From positions 1-10,515 of the forward strand of contig JADFLK010000035.1 of assembly GCA_022564455.1 (NCBI GenBank): a stretch of 10,515 nt of DNA, in the 5' to 3' direction. Below, piece after piece: positions 9,124-10,515 of this stretch. A program made the position numbers and the translations under genes. The notes below the pieces were generated by a model. That model searched no databases. It was not told where the DNA came from and saw only the letters and a list, made by a program, of their open reading frames with translations. Origin of the DNA: Bacteroidota bacterium (lineage in GTDB: Bacteria > Bacteroidota > Rhodothermia > Rhodothermales > Rubricoccaceae). Each line of letters opens with the position of its first letter. Within the stretch, counting starts at the first letter, position 1.

Positions 9124-9186
9124 GGGAACCGGATGCTACGTGGAATGTGTTGGGGGCACTGGATTTTTCAGTTGCCAATCATCCCG

Positions 9187-9738
9187 ATGCCAATAATACG
9201 CACTAGAAAGTCTCCCCTTGAGGGGCGTACTCCGCGTAGCGGGGGGAAGTGTGTTGTCGCATTATTTCTCGCAGCACTGAGCCTCTCCGGCTGCGACGCC
9301 AACAATGCGCAGGGGGATTTTCGCATTGCAGCGGGCGCTGTCCCATCCGGCATCTTCCGCACCGTTGATGGCATGACTCCGCTCAACGGCGAGAACGATC
9401 CGGACGACTGGCGAACCGCGCCGATCTACGTAACAAGTGGCTTCCGTGTCAATCGTCGAGCAGCTCCCAATCCTGTACAGATCAGCGGATCTGGCACGGT
9501 GACGATCGAAGTCGTGACAGATGCGCGGATTCCCGGTGGGTTGCAACTCGTGGCACGGGATGGCTTTGGCAGCCGTACCGTCTTAACTCCTTTCATCGAT
9601 ATTCTCGATGGGTTTACCCTCTTTACATTTTTCCCTAGCGAGATAGTGGGTGCCCAGGCAGGTGATTTGTGGCGCCTCGTTCTTTTTGACAGCCGAGGCG
9701 AGCCCGTCACCTACGGCGATTTGCAAATAGAACAGTAG
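9187..9738 (+). CDS. Small predicted lipoprotein of unknown function
   Basis: With the ATG at 9187 the product is 183 aa. A basic n-region (1-21) precedes the hydrophobic stretch CVVALFLAALSLSG (22-35) and a lipobox LSGC with the lipidated cysteine at 36, so export and membrane anchoring are expected. The mature part is polar, without transmembrane segments, and apparently beta-rich, with FRIAAGAVPSGIFRT (45-59), NGENDPDDWRTAP (67-79) and APNPV (93-97). I do not recognise a named domain. No in-frame start exists between 9187 and the hydrophobic core, so the n-region must include residues 9-21 (SPLEGRTPRSGGK), which are encoded by a copy of an intergenic repeat. Upstream in-frame ATGs would only lengthen a non-signal-like N-terminus. 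No Shine-Dalgarno sequence is visible. It is divergent from the ABC ATPase gene, about 63 nt away, and could be its partner only by speculation. Confidence 0.75.
   Translation: MPIIRTRKSPLEGRTPRSGGKCVVALFLAALSLSGCDANNAQGDFRIAAGAVPSGIFRTVDGMTPLNGENDPDDWRTAPIYVTSGFRVNRRAAPNPVQISGSGTVTIEVVTDARIPGGLQLVARDGFGSRTVLTPFIDILDGFTLFTFFPSEIVGAQAGDLWRLVLFDSRGEPVTYGDLQIEQ
9211..9256. repeat. GC-rich palindromic repeat, copy 1, inside the lipoprotein frame
   Basis: Two adjacent hairpins: CCCCTTGAGGGG, then CTCCGC-GTA-GCGGGG with one G-T pair, followed by AAGTGTGTTG. The same layout, CTCCCCT..AGGGG...CCGCGTAGCGGGGGGA.G.GTGTTG, recurs at 9951-10036. Here the copy is read through in frame as 13 residues of the signal-peptide n-region. 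Confidence 0.8.
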
Positions 9739-9743
9739 GCTTG

Positions 9744-9799
9744 GAGGCTGCTGAATTACTTCTTCCGGCCTGCGACAGAGCACGTAATTCATCAGCCTC
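9744..9799. repeat. Long hairpin after the lipoprotein gene
   Basis: GAGGCTGCTGAATTAC (9744-9759) pairs with GTAATTCATCAGCCTC (9784-9799) over 16 bp with a single mismatch, around a 24-nt loop. It begins 5 nt after the stop codon, so it may end transcription or protect the 3' end, but no T-run follows. Part of it has a diverged second copy at 9904-9938, which marks it as a repeat. It opens a 309-nt non-coding stretch (9739-10047) that is almost entirely repeats. Confidence 0.75.
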
Positions 9800-9823
9800 G
9801 TAGGGAATTGTGAGTCTGAAGCA

Positions 9824-9900
9824 CCAAGTTCCAAACTCCAAATCACAAAGAGCGCTTCGAGAGACCGCTCGGAATTTGATATTTGGGATTTGGTACTTGG
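9824..9900. repeat. Inverted pair of CCAA heptad arrays
   Basis: CCAA recurs at 9824, 9831 and 9838, with a near-unit (ACAAAG) at 9845, each 7 nt apart. On the other side TTGA/TTGG recurs at 9876, 9883, 9890 and 9897, again 7 apart, so the arms are near-complementary. A small nested stem GAGCG/CGCTC (9850-9854 with 9866-9870) sits in the centre. The whole could fold as a cruciform or RNA hairpin of about 77 nt. The unit resembles the CNAANNN arrays at 8190-8341. Confidence 0.75.
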
Positions 9901-9903
9901 GAA

Positions 9904-9938
9904 GCTGTTGAGCTACGTCATCCGACGAGGCGACGGAG
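9904..9938. repeat. Diverged second copy of the 9747-9780 repeat
   Basis: GCTGTTGAGCTACGTC and the following bases align with GCTGCTGAATTACTTC (from 9747). Both then read TCCG and a few variable bases followed by GCGAC and GAG. About three quarters of some 35 positions agree. Unlike the first copy, this one does not close into a long hairpin. Confidence 0.55.
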
Positions 9939-9950
9939 AACTTTTTCAGT

Positions 9951-10036
9951 CTCCCCTCCAGGGGGCGGCGCACAGCACCGCAGCGTTGGAATGTGCGTGG
10001 CTAGTTCTACCCCGCGTAGCGGGGGGAGGGGTGTTG
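9951..10036. repeat. GC-rich palindromic repeat, copy 2, with about 40 nt between its two hairpins
   Basis: CTCCCCTCCAGGGGG opens the element and CCCCGC-GTA-GCGGGG (10010-10015 with 10019-10024, perfect 6-bp stem, 3-nt loop) followed by GGAGGGGTGTTG closes it. The ends match copy 1 at 9211-9256, but an extra unpaired stretch separates the halves. It lies just beyond the 3' end of the GT2 gene at 10048. Confidence 0.75.
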
Positions 10037-10047
10037 CTCCCAGCAGC

Positions 10048-10515
10048 CTACAAACGCCCTCTGAAATCCAGCCAGCGCAGCTCCCAAACCTTCCGCATGG
10101 CCTCGCGGACGATGGACTTGTTCATCTTGCTCTGGCCCTCGGCGCGCTCGGTAAACACGATGGGCACCTCCACCAGCTTGAAGCCGCGCTTCCAGGCGCG
10201 GTAGCTCATCTCGATCTGGAACGAATACCCGTTCGATTTTACGGAGTCGAAGTCGATGGCCTCTAGTACTTCCCGCCTAAAACACTTGAAGCCTGCCGTT
10301 ACATCACGGACTGGAAGTCGGGTTATGATACGGGTATAGACACCTGCACCGTACGAGAGAATCAGGCGAGACAGCGGCCAGTCCACCACGCGCACTCCTC
10401 CCTTGTAGCGGCTCCCGATGGCGAGGTCAGCACCGTTCCGGCACGCCTCGATCAGCAGCGCGAGGTCGTTCGGGTCGTGGGAAAAGTCTGCATCCATCTC
10501 GCAGATGTACTCGAA
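10048..10515 (-). CDS. Polyprenol-phosphate mannose synthase-like glycosyltransferase (GT2), 5' end outside the window
   Basis: The 155 C-terminal residues of a GT2 enzyme of the dolichol-phosphate-mannose synthase (DPM1) type, which moves mannose (or another sugar) from a nucleotide sugar to a polyprenyl phosphate at the cytoplasmic membrane face. Counting from the first visible residue, EMDADFSHDP (6-15) holds the metal-binding DAD motif. It is followed by IGSRYKGG (33-40), DVTAGFKCFRREVL (71-84), NGYSFQIEMSYRAWKRG (95-111) and FTERAEGQSKM (121-131), all family hallmarks in the usual order. The chain ends without a C-terminal membrane domain, as in soluble DPM1-like enzymes. The frame continues to the window edge; the ATG at 10497 is internal because the conserved sequence extends upstream (FEYICE). 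Roughly the first 80 residues are missing. The stop is followed by the GC-rich repeat. Confidence 0.92.
   Translation of the reverse strand, partial: FEYICEMDADFSHDPNDLALLIEACRNGADLAIGSRYKGGVRVVDWPLSRLILSYGAGVYTRIITRLPVRDVTAGFKCFRREVLEAIDFDSVKSNGYSFQIEMSYRAWKRGFKLVEVPIVFTERAEGQSKMNKSIVREAMRKVWELRWLDFRGRL

Noticed and set aside
9109..9186. Longer start for the lipoprotein (ATG at 9109)
   Set aside because: It would put about 47 residues before the hydrophobic core and overlap the start of the divergent ABC gene. The ATG at 9187 gives a more normal n-region.
9124..9186. Cobalamin riboswitch upstream of the ABC gene
   Set aside because: The spacer is about 60 nt, too short for the aptamer, and no B12-box was found.
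9739..10047. CRISPR array
   Set aside because: The repeats are of several unrelated types, irregularly spaced and diverged, with no constant repeat and spacer length and no cas gene.

Overview
The window is GC-rich bacterial DNA with tightly packed genes. A nucleotide-sugar and polysaccharide locus fills the left half. The right half holds unrelated housekeeping and accessory genes separated by repeat-bearing spacers. The cell-envelope genes (O-antigen-ligase-like protein, GDP-sugar enzymes, a lipobox protein) point to a Gram-negative bacterium. The repeat style and the Asp-box protein remind me of Rhodothermota/Bacteroidota-like genomes, but that is an impression and no marker gene here settles it. 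No rRNA, tRNA, CRISPR array, transposase or phage gene was found.

Left half (1-6100). rmd and gmd form a leftward pair with overlapping stop and start. They should make GDP-D-rhamnose from GDP-mannose. A spacer of about 525 nt separates them from a rightward 12-helix O-antigen ligase/polymerase-type protein. This gene ends on the same CTAG as the leftward manA (mannose-6-phosphate isomerase), which supplies mannose-6-phosphate to the same pathway. A GT4 glycosyltransferase starts divergently from manA. Together these are parts of a surface-polysaccharide locus. The phosphomannomutase and GDP-mannose pyrophosphorylase needed between ManA and Gmd are not in the window.

Junction (about 6099-6116). 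The GT4 frame runs without a stop into the second part of an Asp-box (BNR/VPS10-like) beta-propeller protein of the secreted type. Both parents look truncated: the GT4 lacks its C-terminus, and the propeller protein lacks its signal peptide and N-terminal part. The join lies in a short motif that fits both families. This is either an assembly misjoin or a real deletion/recombination fusion, and it is the most important thing to check here.

Right half (6100-10515). After the propeller segment come a PduO-type cob(I)alamin adenosyltransferase and an ABC ATPase of the FecE/BtuD/HmuV kind, both leftward. A rightward small lipoprotein of unknown function follows. A repeat island of about 300 nt and the 3' part of a polyprenol-phosphate-mannose synthase (GT2), running off the right edge, close the window. 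The spacers carry degenerate 7-bp-period repeats, often as opposed arms. They also carry a GC-rich hairpin repeat, one copy of which lies inside the lipoprotein reading frame. I saw none of these repeats in the left half, and the left genes more often have a clear Shine-Dalgarno sequence. This fits, but does not prove, two different sources for the two halves.
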